A stretch of 15,677 nt of DNA from Rhodoferax sp. UBA6134. GTDB taxonomy: Bacteria; Pseudomonadota; Gammaproteobacteria; Burkholderiales; Burkholderiaceae_C. How positions within the stretch are numbered: position 1 is the first letter of the stretch; each line of letters begins with the position of its first letter. The stretch is taken from positions 1,226 to 16,902 of the forward strand of contig DIVK01000072.1 of the NCBI GenBank assembly GCA_002422455.1. The letters run 5' to 3'. Under the pieces are notes generated by a model that was given only the letters and a program-made list of their open reading frames with translations, had not been told where the DNA came from and searched no databases. Positions 1-6,854 of this stretch are shown here, one piece after another. The position numbers and the translations under genes were made by a program.

Positions 1-1275
1 CTGATCGATCAACTCCATGGCATGCACCTTGGGCGCACCGGTCAGCGTTCCCGCCGGAAAGGTGGCCTTGAGCACGTCCATGCTGGTCATACCGTCGTTC
101 AGCAAGCCTTCGACGTTGCTCACAATATGCATCACGTGGCTGTAACGCTCTACGCTGAAAGCTTCGGTCACTTTCACGCTGCCGATTTTGGCAATGCGAC
201 CGATGTCATTGCGCGCCAGGTCGATCAGCATCACGTGCTCGGCTCGCTCTTTCGGATCGTTGATCAGTTCCACCTCGGCCGCATGGTCCAGCTCCGGGCT
301 GGCGCCGCGCGGCCGGGTGCCGGCCAAGGGCCGAATGGTAACTTTTTGCCCGGTCTGCCCGTCGCTTACCACCTGCTCCTGACGCACCAGAATCTCGGGC
401 GACGCCCCCACCACATGGAAGTCGCCAAAGTGGTAGTAATACATGTACGGACTGGGATTGAGCGCGCGCAAGGCCCGGTACAGACTGAGCGGCGACTCGG
501 TGTAGCGCTTCTTGATGCGCTGGCCCACCTGCACCTGCATGAAGTCGCCGCCGGCAATCAGCTCCTTGGCGCGCTCCACCGCGGCAATGTAATCCGCCTT
601 GGCAAACTCCCGTTCGGCAGGATGACTTTGCGTCGGCTTGATCAGCGGCGCGCTGACGGAACAGTTGAGCTGCGCCTTCAACTCACACAAACGCTGCCTG
701 GCGCTGGCATAGGCGCCGGGACGGGCCGGGTCGGCGTACACGATCAAGTGAAGTTTGCCCGACAGGTTGTCAATCACCGCCAGCTCCTCGCATTGCAGCA
801 ACAGGATGTCCGGACAGCCCAGGGTGTCGGGCGGGCATGAGGTTTCGAGCTTCTTCTCGATGTGCCGCACCGTGTCATAGCCGAAGTAACCGGCCAGGCC
901 ACCGCAAAAACGCGGCAATCCGGGGTGCAGTGCGACCTTGAAGCGTTTTTGATAATCCGCGATGAAATCCAGCGGATTGACGCTTGAGGTTTCCACCACC
1001 GCACCGTCGGTCACCACTTCCGTGCGCGCCTTGGCGCCAAAGCCGGTTGAACGTACCAGCGTGCGCGCCGGCAGGCCGATGAAGCTGTAACGGCCGAAGC
1101 GCTCACCGCCCACCACGGACTCCAGCAGGAAACTGTGCCGGCCACCGTCTTTGGCGTACGCCAGCTTCAGGTACAGCGACAACGGGGTTTCCAGGTCGGC
1201 AAAGGCTTGCGCCGTCAGGGGAATGCGGTTATAGCCCCGGGCGCTCAGGCTGTTGAATTCGAGTTCGGAGATCAC
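1..1275 (-). CDS. trpE: Anthranilate synthase component I (TrpE), partial at the left edge
   Basis: Catalyses the first committed step of tryptophan synthesis, chorismate to anthranilate, using ammonia supplied by the TrpG glutaminase; cytoplasmic. 425 residues are present and the frame is open at base 1. The family is about 500 residues, so roughly the last 75 are missing. Visible motifs are LLES at about 50-53 and NPSPYM at 273-278, both part of the tryptophan feedback site, IRPLAGTRPRG at 314-324, DLARNDIGR at 352-360, HIVSNVEG at 383-390 and FPAGTLTGAPK at 406-416 of the chorismate-binding fold. The start is GTG at 1275: an in-frame TGA lies seven codons upstream, and MISELEF matches the usual N-terminus of betaproteobacterial TrpE. 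The ribosome binding site is weak (GAAAGA). The leader and attenuator upstream suggest control by charged tRNA-Trp. trpG would be expected beyond the left edge. Confidence 0.96.
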   Translation of the reverse strand, partial: MISELEFNSLSARGYNRIPLTAQAFADLETPLSLYLKLAYAKDGGRHSFLLESVVGGERFGRYSFIGLPARTLVRSTGFGAKARTEVVTDGAVVETSSVNPLDFIADYQKRFKVALHPGLPRFCGGLAGYFGYDTVRHIEKKLETSCPPDTLGCPDILLLQCEELAVIDNLSGKLHLIVYADPARPGAYASARQRLCELKAQLNCSVSAPLIKPTQSHPAEREFAKADYIAAVERAKELIAGGDFMQVQVGQRIKKRYTESPLSLYRALRALNPSPYMYYYHFGDFHVVGASPEILVRQEQVVSDGQTGQKVTIRPLAGTRPRGASPELDHAAEVELINDPKERAEHVMLIDLARNDIGRIAKIGSVKVTEAFSVERYSHVMHIVSNVEGLLNDGMTSMDVLKATFPAGTLTGAPKVHAMELIDQ

Positions 1276-1332
1276 GAAATGGGTTCTTTCAGTTCAGTAC
1301 CGGGCCCCGATGGATTTTTCTTTGACTGTCGC

Positions 1333-1349
1333 GCCGGACCTGATCCGGC
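1333..1349. repeat. REP-like palindrome between trpE and its attenuator
   Basis: GCCGGA and TCCGGC flank a five-base loop (CCTGA), giving a perfect 6-bp stem. The surrounding text, CCGGACCTGATCCGGCATCC, closely resembles a short dispersed palindrome common in proteobacterial intergenic regions (core CCGGAC-TTGATCCGG). Membership of that family is inferred from memory; copy number in this genome cannot be seen here. Confidence 0.5.
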
Positions 1350-1355
1350 ATCCCT

Positions 1356-1381
1356 GGCTTGCTGGTCTTGACCAGCGAGCC
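1356..1381. repeat. 26-base near-perfect palindrome upstream of trpE
   Basis: GGCTTGCTGGTC and GACCAGCGAGCC are separated by TT and pair over 12 positions with one G-T wobble. It lies 80 bases upstream of the trpE start, inside the predicted trp leader transcript, directly next to the REP-like palindrome. No T-run follows on either strand, so it is not a standard intrinsic terminator. It may be the second arm of a compound repeat, or an RNA structure or processing site. Confidence 0.6.
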
Positions 1382-1411
1382 AATCGGACAAATAAATCCA
1401 AGGTCCAGCGG

Positions 1412-1428
1412 GCAGCACAGGGTGCTGC
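1412..1428. repeat. 7-bp inverted repeat in the trp leader
   Basis: GCAGCAC and GTGCTGC are perfect inverted arms around AGG. The site lies between the U-run of the attenuator and the 26-base palindrome, in the transcript leading to trpE. No function can be assigned. Confidence 0.45.
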
Positions 1429-1441
1429 GGCTCATTCTGAC

Positions 1442-1504
1442 AAAAAAAGGGGAGTCAGGCGCGGGCCATTGTTTCTTGCGGCGTACGCCAAAGCCAGGCT
1501 CCCC
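1442..1504 (-). terminator. Candidate trp attenuator terminator
   Basis: Read on the minus strand, GGGGAG (1504-1499) can pair with CTCCCC (1454-1449), followed at once by seven T (1448-1442). The 5' arm ends two bases before the first leader Trp codon (1496-1494), and the 3' arm starts right after the leader stop codon. A ribosome stalled at the Trp codons would cover the 5' arm and prevent the stem. The loop is long (44 bases) and contains the perfect palindrome GGCGTACGCC (1480-1489). A competing helix, GCGGC with GCCGC, spans the Trp codons. The 6-bp stem is short, so the exact fold is uncertain. Confidence 0.62.
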
Positions 1505-1544
1505 GGCCGCTGCAACCTGTGACGCTGATGCGATGAATGAACAT
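1455..1544 (-). CDS. trpL: trp leader peptide (29 aa) with a Trp-Leu-Trp motif
   Basis: Candidate leader peptide of the trp operon, MFIHRISVTG... with W17-L18-W19 and ending MARA. Its translation would report tryptophan supply and set the fold of the downstream terminator. Tandem Trp codons in a short ORF, a stop codon abutting the terminator arm, and a T-run upstream of trpE together form the classical attenuation layout. The ATG lies only six bases after a good -10 box, so the transcript may begin at the A of the start codon, as in the leaderless trpL of Sinorhizobium meliloti. No ribosome binding site could then exist, and none is seen. The function is inferred; there is no homology search behind it. 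Confidence 0.7.
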   Translation of the reverse strand: MFIHRISVTGCSGRGAWLWRTPQETMARA

Positions 1545-1559
1545 GAACCCAGTGTAGCA
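1545..1559 (-). promoter_or_regulatory. Extended -10 promoter of the trp leader
   Basis: On the minus strand TGC-TACACT (1559-1551) is an extended -10 element with four of six bases of TATAAT plus the upstream TG. No clear -35 is found at 16-18 bases, which fits an extended -10 promoter. The usual 6-8 base distance puts the transcript start at or beside 1544, the A of the trpL ATG. Confidence 0.55.
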
Positions 1560-1691
1560 AACCTGAACACGTCAGCCGCTCCGGTCGGCATCGAACAATC
1601 GCTGCGACGCGGCAAACGAGCCGGGCAGCAAGGCCCACTGCGGCCCCTACAATGAAATCTGCAAGGGACGGCCCTTGTGCGCCCTTGCTTC

Positions 1692-1722
1692 TTGACAGGC
1701 CAGGTCTATGCGACGGTTTAAA
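1692..1722 (+). promoter_or_regulatory. Possible promoter of the chemoreceptor gene
   Basis: TTGACA at 1692-1697 is a perfect -35 hexamer. The best -10 is TTTAAA at 1717-1722, with a 19-base spacer that is longer than ideal. No flagellar-type (sigma 28) promoter is recognised. A 6-bp hairpin, CAAGGG/CCCTTG (1662-1677), lies just upstream. This is a weak assignment. Confidence 0.28.
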
Positions 1723-1746
1723 AGCAAAAAGCCATTTGGAGAAAGT

Positions 1747-3540
1747 ATGACCAATCTGAAAATTTCCACCCGCCTGATCGCTCTGCTGGGCGTTTTATCC
1801 GCCTTGCTGATCATCGTTGGCGGCATCGGCCTGTACGGCATCGGCCAGTCCAACGACGCACTCAAGACAGTGTACGAAGACCGCACCGCACCCATGGGGC
1901 AACTGGCCGACATCCAGCGCCTGCAGCTGCGCAACCAGTTGGTCATTGCCAATTCGCTGATTGATCAAATGCCTGCTGAAATCAGCAAGAACACCGCCGA
2001 GGTGGAAGCCAACATCGCCGCCATCGGCAAAGTGTGGGGCGCCTACATGGCCACCACACTGACCCCGGACGAGGCGATTCTGGCCAGAAAATTTGCCGAG
2101 GATCGCGCCAAATTCGTGCAGGAAGGCCTGAAACCCGCCGTCGCGGCCCTGCGCGCGGGCGACATGACCGAGACCCAGCGCCTGATTGCCGAGAAAATCC
2201 ACCCGCTGTATACGCCGGTGGCGGCTGGCACCGAGGCGCTCATCAAACTCCAGCTGGACGTCGCCAAACAGGAATACGAGGCCGCCGTGGCTCGCTACGC
2301 CACCATTCGCTTCGTTTCCATCGCCTCCATTCTGGCCGGCCTGCTGTTTGCCGGCCTGTTCGGTATCGGCCTGATTCGCGGCCTCTCCCGCTCGCTCAAA
2401 CAGGCCGTTGACGCCGCCAATGCCGTGGCCCAGGGCGACCTGAGCCAGACCATTCAGGCGCAGGGCCAGGACGAAGTGGCCCAGCTGCTCAAGGCGCTGG
2501 CGGCGATGCAGCAAAACCTGGCCAAAGTTGTTTCGTCGGTGCGCTCCGGCTCCGAGTCCGTGGCCACCGCCAGCGCCCAGATTGCCTCCGGCAACCACGA
2601 CCTGTCGGCCCGCACCGAAAGCCAGGCCAGCGCGCTGGAACAAACCGCCGCCTCGATGGAAGAACTCAGCTCCACCGTCAGGCAAAACGCCGACAACGCG
2701 CGCCAGGCCAACCAGCTGGCGCAAAGCGCCAGCACCGTAGCCGTCAAGGGCGGCGACGTGGTGGCCCAGGTGGTGCAGACCATGAAAGAGATCAACGACA
2801 GCTCGCGCAAGATTGCCGACATCAACAGCGTGATCGACGGCATCGCCTTCCAGACCAACATTCTGGCCTTGAACGCGGCGGTGGAAGCGGCGCGCGCCGG
2901 CGAGCAGGGCCGGGGCTTTGCCGTGGTGGCCACCGAGGTGCGCAACCTGGCGGGCCGCTCGGCCGAGGCGGCCAAGGAGATCAAGGTCCTGATCGACGCC
3001 AGCGTGAGCCGGGTGGGGCAGGGCACGGCGCTGGTCGATCAGGCCGGCGTGACCATGACCGAGGTGGTCAGCTCCATCCGGCGCGTGACCGACATCATGG
3101 GCGAGATCAGCGCCGCCAGCACCGAGCAAAGCCAGGGCGTGGCGCAGGTCGGCGAAGCCGTGACGCAGATGGACCAGGCCACGCAGCAGAATGCGGCGCT
3201 GGTGGAAGAGATGGCAGCGGCGGCCAGCAGCTTGAAGGGCCAGGCGCAGGAACTGGTGCAGACGATGGCGGTGTTCAGGCTGGGGGGGCAGGAGAATCGC
3301 CCGAACGCAGCACTCCCAGGCGCAGCAGTGCGCTCCCCTCAACCCACCGCAGCATCTTTCAAGGGTGTTGAACGGCGCGACGCAGGCATTGCAAAAGAGG
3401 CCGCGGCCAAAACGCGAACACCGGCACCGGTCAAGGCATCGCCTATGCCAGCCAAGCTGGTCATGGCAAAGGGGGCGACCGCACCTAAAGCCAATGCGGC
3501 GCCCGCAGCAAGTGGCGATGCCGACTGGGAAACCTTTTAA
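1747..3540 (+). CDS. Methyl-accepting chemotaxis protein with a C-terminal CheR tether
   Basis: Inner-membrane chemoreceptor, 597 residues. TM1 is at about 10-32, followed by a periplasmic four-helix-bundle-like sensor at 33-187 and TM2 at 188-210. HAMP covers about 211-262 and the methylation/signalling coiled coil about 265-510. The hairpin tip that contacts CheA and CheW is around 363-395 (IDGIAFQTNILALNAAVE then GRGFAVVATEVR). An Ala/Pro/Lys-rich linker of about 80 residues (510-590) ends in DWETF at the very C-terminus, close to the NWETF pentapeptide that tethers CheR and CheB in receptors such as Tar and Tsr. The ATG at 1747 is chosen because GGAG stands five bases upstream (1738-1741); an in-frame ATG at 1708 would add 13 charged residues and has a poorer site. 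The ligand is unknown. No other chemotaxis gene is in the window, so it is an orphan receptor gene between gph and trpE. Confidence 0.95.
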   Translation: MTNLKISTRLIALLGVLSALLIIVGGIGLYGIGQSNDALKTVYEDRTAPMGQLADIQRLQLRNQLVIANSLIDQMPAEISKNTAEVEANIAAIGKVWGAYMATTLTPDEAILARKFAEDRAKFVQEGLKPAVAALRAGDMTETQRLIAEKIHPLYTPVAAGTEALIKLQLDVAKQEYEAAVARYATIRFVSIASILAGLLFAGLFGIGLIRGLSRSLKQAVDAANAVAQGDLSQTIQAQGQDEVAQLLKALAAMQQNLAKVVSSVRSGSESVATASAQIASGNHDLSARTESQASALEQTAASMEELSSTVRQNADNARQANQLAQSASTVAVKGGDVVAQVVQTMKEINDSSRKIADINSVIDGIAFQTNILALNAAVEAARAGEQGRGFAVVATEVRNLAGRSAEAAKEIKVLIDASVSRVGQGTALVDQAGVTMTEVVSSIRRVTDIMGEISAASTEQSQGVAQVGEAVTQMDQATQQNAALVEEMAAAASSLKGQAQELVQTMAVFRLGGQENRPNAALPGAAVRSPQPTAASFKGVERRDAGIAKEAAAKTRTPAPVKASPMPAKLVMAKGATAPKANAAPAASGDADWETF

Positions 3541-4265
3541 GGAATCAGGCCTTGCAGTGAATCGGTGAAACCGTCGGCGTCCACCGCCTGAACCGGCTGA
3601 CCGTGGTTGTAACCGTAGGTGACCAGCAGCACAGGGCAACCGGCGGCGCGCGCGGCTTGCGCATCGTTGCTGGAGTCCCCGATCATCAAGGTTCGGTGCG
3701 GCGCGCAAGCCAGTGCTTCACAGGTTTTGAGCAGCGGCAACGGGTCCGGCTTTTGACGCACAAAGGCATCGCCGCCAAAGGTCAATTCAAAAAAACCATC
3801 CAAGCCCTTGGCCTTGAGCAAGGCTTGGGCAAATGCTGTCGGCTTGTTGGTCAGACAGGCCAAGCGCAGGCCCGCCGCCTTGAGTTGTTGCAGCCCGGCC
3901 AGTACGCCGGGGAAAACCGTCGCATGCTGCCCGTTCACCGCCAGATAGTGCCGCTGATAGCTTGGCCAGGCCTGACGGTAGAGTCGTTCCAGGTCGTCAA
4001 CATCCAGCCCATCCGCTTCTGGATTGACAGTTGCCTGCGCACTGTTGACGTGGGCCAAAACGCTTTTTATCAAATGTTCCGTGCCTTTGCCGACCAGGCG
4101 CGCCACCGTGTCACGCGCCACCTGCCGGCCCAGAAACGGCGCCGGCAAGTCGCCCAGCATGCGATTGAGCGCCACACAGAAGTCGTCCAGGGTATCGACC
4201 ATGGTGCCGTCCAGGTCCACGATAACGGCATCGACGTCAAATTGATTCAACTTGATAGAGTCCAC
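3537..4265 (-). CDS. gph: Phosphoglycolate phosphatase (HAD superfamily)
   Basis: Probably hydrolyses 2-phosphoglycolate to glycolate; cytoplasmic. 242 residues, slightly longer than typical Gph (about 220-250). HAD motifs are complete: DLDGT at 17-21 with nucleophile D17 and acid/base D19, motif II threonine in LTNKP (T139), K172 in RQKPDP, and GDSSND at 196-201. The helical cap lies between about 30 and 110. The start is GTG at 4265, since the next in-frame Met is inside motif I; the ribosome binding site is weak. The stop shares the bases TTAA with the stop of the convergent chemoreceptor gene. In Burkholderiales gph usually stands between rpe and trpE, and this linkage supports the call. 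Here it is separated from trpE by the receptor gene and from rpe by about 11 kb. Confidence 0.9.
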   Translation of the reverse strand: MDSIKLNQFDVDAVIVDLDGTMVDTLDDFCVALNRMLGDLPAPFLGRQVARDTVARLVGKGTEHLIKSVLAHVNSAQATVNPEADGLDVDDLERLYRQAWPSYQRHYLAVNGQHATVFPGVLAGLQQLKAAGLRLACLTNKPTAFAQALLKAKGLDGFFELTFGGDAFVRQKPDPLPLLKTCEALACAPHRTLMIGDSSNDAQAARAAGCPVLLVTYGYNHGQPVQAVDADGFTDSLQGLIP

Positions 4266-4503
4266 AGCAGCTTGAAGTTATGCCGAACAAGTGCCGTCAA
4301 AACAGCACCCTGGCGTATTGAAGGCGAGAAACCGCAAAAATCGGGCTTGAACGCCCCCCGCGCTGCCCCCCCTTTGGTCGGCTGCCATGGCAAAGGTCTG
4401 TGGTTTCATCATGCCAATACTTTACCGGCTTACCTGCGAGAGAGGGACTTGTTCCGCGCAGCCTTGAGACTGCAAGGAGTCGGAAGCCGAAACTGACCGA
4501 TAG
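4266..4503. other. Non-coding stretch upstream of gph
   Basis: No supportable gene. It contains runs of six C (4354-4359) and seven C (4366-4372) and should hold the gph promoter, but no convincing -35/-10 pair is seen. The part nearest the transposase remnant may be old insertion-sequence DNA, but no protein similarity is recognisable there. Confidence 0.5.
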
Positions 4504-4772
4504 TTGGGTTTTTTGAGAAGCGCCGTAGCCTGGCGGTTGTACCTGCCCAAAGATTGGGCTGCGGATTCTGAACGCCGTGCCAAGGCCGGCGTTCCTGAGG
4601 AAGCGCGCTTTGCCACAAAGACGCAGCTTGCCCTGCAGCCCATGAGTGTCAAGGCATTGGCGACGTCATTGCCGTCGCAGGCGTTCCAGACCATCACCTG
4701 GCGCGCGAGGGCGCCAACACACCGCTGCGCGAACGCTTCACGGCCGCGCATGTCGCGTTTGCTGCATTGAAT
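4504..4772 (+). pseudogene. Remnant of an IS701-family transposase
   Basis: From about 4525 the frame reads VAWRLYLPKDWAADSERR then AKAGVPEEARFATKTQLAL, a segment typical of IS701-family DDE transposases. After LALQ it jumps directly to PMSVKALATSLPSQAF then QTITWR, which in full-length members lies some 80-100 residues later, so the middle is deleted. After TWR the frame is broken: a two-base excess (or one-base loss) near 4698 moves the expected continuation, EGANTPLRERFTAAHVAF, into another frame. Both the N-terminal DDE part and the C-terminus are absent. The remnant overlaps the 3' end of the kinase gene on the other strand. Family assignment is by motif recognition. It is not functional. 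Confidence 0.72.
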
Positions 4773-6084
4773 ACCCGGGCAGCGTCAATTTCGCCTCCAG
4801 CCCGCCCTCGGGGCGCTGCAGCAGCTCAAGCGATCCACCAAAACGCTCGACAATGGCTGCCACGATAGACAAACCCAGTCCACTGCCTCGACCTGATCCG
4901 CGCCGCCAGAAACGTTGCGTTGCCCGCACCAGATCGTCATCGCTGAGTCCCGGCCCGCAGTCGAACACGCTGAAACTGACCATCTCCGGCGCGCACTGCA
5001 CCACCAACCGGACGCTGTTTTCTGCCGGGGAGTGACGCAAGGCGTTATCCAGCAGGTTGCGCAGTGCGGTGACCGCCAGCGCCTGGGGCAGTGCCAGCTC
5101 GGCACCGTTGCTGTCGCTGTCGAGCACGATACGCTCAGGCGCATCGGGGGCCGCATCCCGTATCGCGAGGCGGGCCACTTCGTGGGCCTCTGCGACGTGC
5201 CCGTCATCCCAGGAAAAAGCGCCTTCCACTTGTGACAGCGTCAGCAGTTGCGAGAGCGTGTTCTGAAGCCGCGCCACGCCTTCCTCGGCGTAATCCATGG
5301 CCTCTTCGGTTTCCTTGCCGTGGGTGATGCGTGCGACCTGAAGATGGGTCTTGATTGCGGTGAGCGGCGTGCGCAATTCATGCGCCGCGTCGCTGGTGAA
5401 GCGGCGTTCCCGGTTGAAGGTCACGCTCATGCGCGCCAGCAGATGGTTCAGGGTATTGACCAGCGGCAGCAAGTCGCGCGAGACCGGGACATCTTGAATC
5501 GGGGTCAAGGCCTCCGGCCTGCGGCTGGCCAGTACCTGGCGCAGGCGTTCCAGCGGCCGTAAACCGCTGCCAACGCCGAACCACAGCACCGCCAGGCTGC
5601 CAACCAGGGCGACGACAAAGGGCACCACGGCGGCCAGCATCACATTGTTCAGCAGTGTGTCCCGTTCAGTCAGACGATCGGCCGTGGTGACGCGCAAGCT
5701 GTTTGTTTCCAGGGTGTAGTTGCGCCATTTTTCACCCTTGATTTCGCGCTCGAAAAAACCGAGCGCCGCATTCGCCATGGCATCGGGTACAGCGTCTGGT
5801 GTGCGCGCGATCACCTCGCCGCGTAGCGATACCTGGCACGCCAGGCCTTTGGCCATTGCCGGCACGCTCAAGGTTGAGGCGCCCGCCTTGCCTGTTTGAC
5901 CATCCCACGCGGCAGGGTTTTGCGACATCAGTCCGGCCACCATCTGTGCCGACATGACGAGGCGTTGATCCAGGGTACGGTGCATTTCCTTGTCCAGACC
6001 GTGCAGCATCCAGATCGCCACCCCGCCCCACAGCAATATCATCGATACACCGATCATCAGCAACAATCGCAGTCGGAGCGTCAT
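4738..6084 (-). CDS. dsbS: Sensor histidine kinase of the dsb locus (DsbS/QseC-like)
   Basis: Inner-membrane sensor kinase, 448 residues. TM1 is at about 7-29, the periplasmic sensor at 30-147, TM2 at 148-171 and a HAMP-like linker at 172-222. HisKA has phospho-acceptor H235 in SDAAHELRTP. The ATPase domain shows NLLDN (N-box, 343-347), DCGPGL (375-380) and GSGLGL (401-406). The periplasmic loop contains exactly one cysteine, C83. Position and order relative to the regulator and dsb genes match the P. aeruginosa DsbS locus, where copper sensing through a sensor-domain cysteine has been reported; that correspondence is from memory. The ATG at 6084 overlaps the regulator stop by four bases (ATGA). 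The last 10-12 residues (GYSMQQTRHARP) are read from transposase-remnant DNA and may not be the original C-terminus. QseC or PmrB-like sensing cannot be excluded. Confidence 0.85.
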   Translation of the reverse strand: MTLRLRLLLMIGVSMILLWGGVAIWMLHGLDKEMHRTLDQRLVMSAQMVAGLMSQNPAAWDGQTGKAGASTLSVPAMAKGLACQVSLRGEVIARTPDAVPDAMANAALGFFEREIKGEKWRNYTLETNSLRVTTADRLTERDTLLNNVMLAAVVPFVVALVGSLAVLWFGVGSGLRPLERLRQVLASRRPEALTPIQDVPVSRDLLPLVNTLNHLLARMSVTFNRERRFTSDAAHELRTPLTAIKTHLQVARITHGKETEEAMDYAEEGVARLQNTLSQLLTLSQVEGAFSWDDGHVAEAHEVARLAIRDAAPDAPERIVLDSDSNGAELALPQALAVTALRNLLDNALRHSPAENSVRLVVQCAPEMVSFSVFDCGPGLSDDDLVRATQRFWRRGSGRGSGLGLSIVAAIVERFGGSLELLQRPEGGLEAKLTLPGYSMQQTRHARP

Positions 6085-6746
6085 GCGCTCACCCTGCTGA
6101 ACCGGTAGCCCACGCCGCGTACCGTTTCGATCACGTCGGCCCCCAGCTTGCGCCGCAGATGATGGATATGCACATTGAGGGCATTGCTTTCGATCTCTTC
6201 ATTGAAATCGTACAAGCTGTCTTTCAACTGATCGGGGCTCAGGATGCGTCCGCGCGCCTGCAACAAGGCCGTCAGCAGCGCCCGTTCGCGGCGCGATAAG
6301 ACAACCGGTTGCCCGTGCAGGGAGACTTCACCGCTGGCCGGATCAAGACGCAACGGACCGTGCTCCATGACATCCACGCTACGCCCGGCGGCGCGGCGCA
6401 GCAAGGCATGCAGACGGGCCACCAGCTCATCGAGATCGAAGGGCTTGAGCAGATAGTCATCGGCTCCGGCACGCAGCCCGGCAATACGGTCTTGCACCGC
6501 GTCGCGCGCGGTCAATACCAGCACGGGCAGAACCATGCCGCTGGCCCGCAAGCGTCGCAGCAGGCTCATGCCATCCTCGTCGGGCAACCCGAGGTCGAGT
6601 ATCACCACGTCGCAGTGCATGGCCAACAACGCGGCCTCCGCCTGCGCAGCGGTGCGCACGGCATCGGCCGTCAAACCGTGCGCACGCAAACCGGCCAGGA
6701 TGCCGTGAGCAATCAGTTCGTCGTCTTCAACCAATAACACACGCAT
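6081..6746 (-). CDS. dsbR: OmpR-family response regulator of the dsb locus (DsbR/QseB-like)
   Basis: DNA-binding response regulator, 221 residues, full length for the OmpR/PmrA/QseB class. The receiver domain (1-115) has the acidic pocket EDDE (7-10), phospho-acceptor D51 in ILDLGLPD, the conserved switch threonine in LTARD and lysine in LLKPFD. The winged-helix output domain is at about 125-219, with LSRRERALL and a C-terminal VRGVGYRF hairpin. The ATG at 6746 is preceded by GGGAGG, eight bases away. It is the first gene of a two-gene operon with the kinase and is divergent from dsbD. The shared 108-base spacer with TTAA half-sites suggests it controls both its own operon and the dsb genes. 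The regulator call is firm; the DsbR identity rests on gene context. Confidence 0.88.
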   Translation of the reverse strand: MRVLLVEDDELIAHGILAGLRAHGLTADAVRTAAQAEAALLAMHCDVVILDLGLPDEDGMSLLRRLRASGMVLPVLVLTARDAVQDRIAGLRAGADDYLLKPFDLDELVARLHALLRRAAGRSVDVMEHGPLRLDPASGEVSLHGQPVVLSRRERALLTALLQARGRILSPDQLKDSLYDFNEEIESNALNVHIHHLRRKLGADVIETVRGVGYRFSRVSA

Positions 6747-6760
6747 GGCCCGTCCTCCCT

Positions 6761-6811
6761 GCCGGATAGTATCCCGGCCTTAGATTATCCCGGCGTTAAC
6801 GCAGCCTTAAT
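6761..6811. promoter_or_regulatory. Divergent control region with tandem TTAA half-sites
   Basis: GTTAAC (6795-6800), five bases, then CTTAAT (6806-6811) give the half-site-N5-half-site layout known for PmrA/QseB-type regulators (YTTAAK repeated every 11 bp). A third element, CTTAGA, lies at 6779-6784. TATCCCGGC followed by (C/G)TTA occurs twice, at 6770-6782 and 6786-6798, 16 bp apart. Around 6761-6778 the sequence is nearly palindromic (GCCGGATA/TATCCCGGC). On the minus strand GATAAT (6789-6784) is a good -10 for the regulator gene, with the TTAA pair overlapping its -35 region. For dsbD no clear -10 is seen, consistent with an activated promoter. Binding by the adjacent regulator is inferred. 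Confidence 0.5.
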
Positions 6812-6854
6812 CTGGCTGCCCAAAGATGGGGCTCCATTTGATGTAGGAGCACTT

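Noticed and set aside
22..840. 272-codon plus-strand frame at the left edge
   Set aside because: Antisense to trpE, which has conserved motifs throughout this stretch.
1289..1638. Two longer minus-strand frames (1289-1615 and 1432-1638) across the trp leader
   Set aside because: They lack tandem Trp codons and a stop placed next to the terminator; the 29-codon frame explains the layout better.
1708..1746. Upstream in-frame ATG for the chemoreceptor
   Set aside because: It would add 13 charged residues before TM1 and lacks a good ribosome site; GGAG fits the ATG at 1747.
1795..3708. 637-codon open frame antisense to the chemoreceptor
   Set aside because: Composition is His/Arg/Gly-rich with no domain; it mirrors a GC-rich gene whose receptor motifs are unmistakable on the plus strand.
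4422..4751. 109-codon minus-strand frame upstream of gph
   Set aside because: Reverse complement of the transposase remnant; no family recognised.
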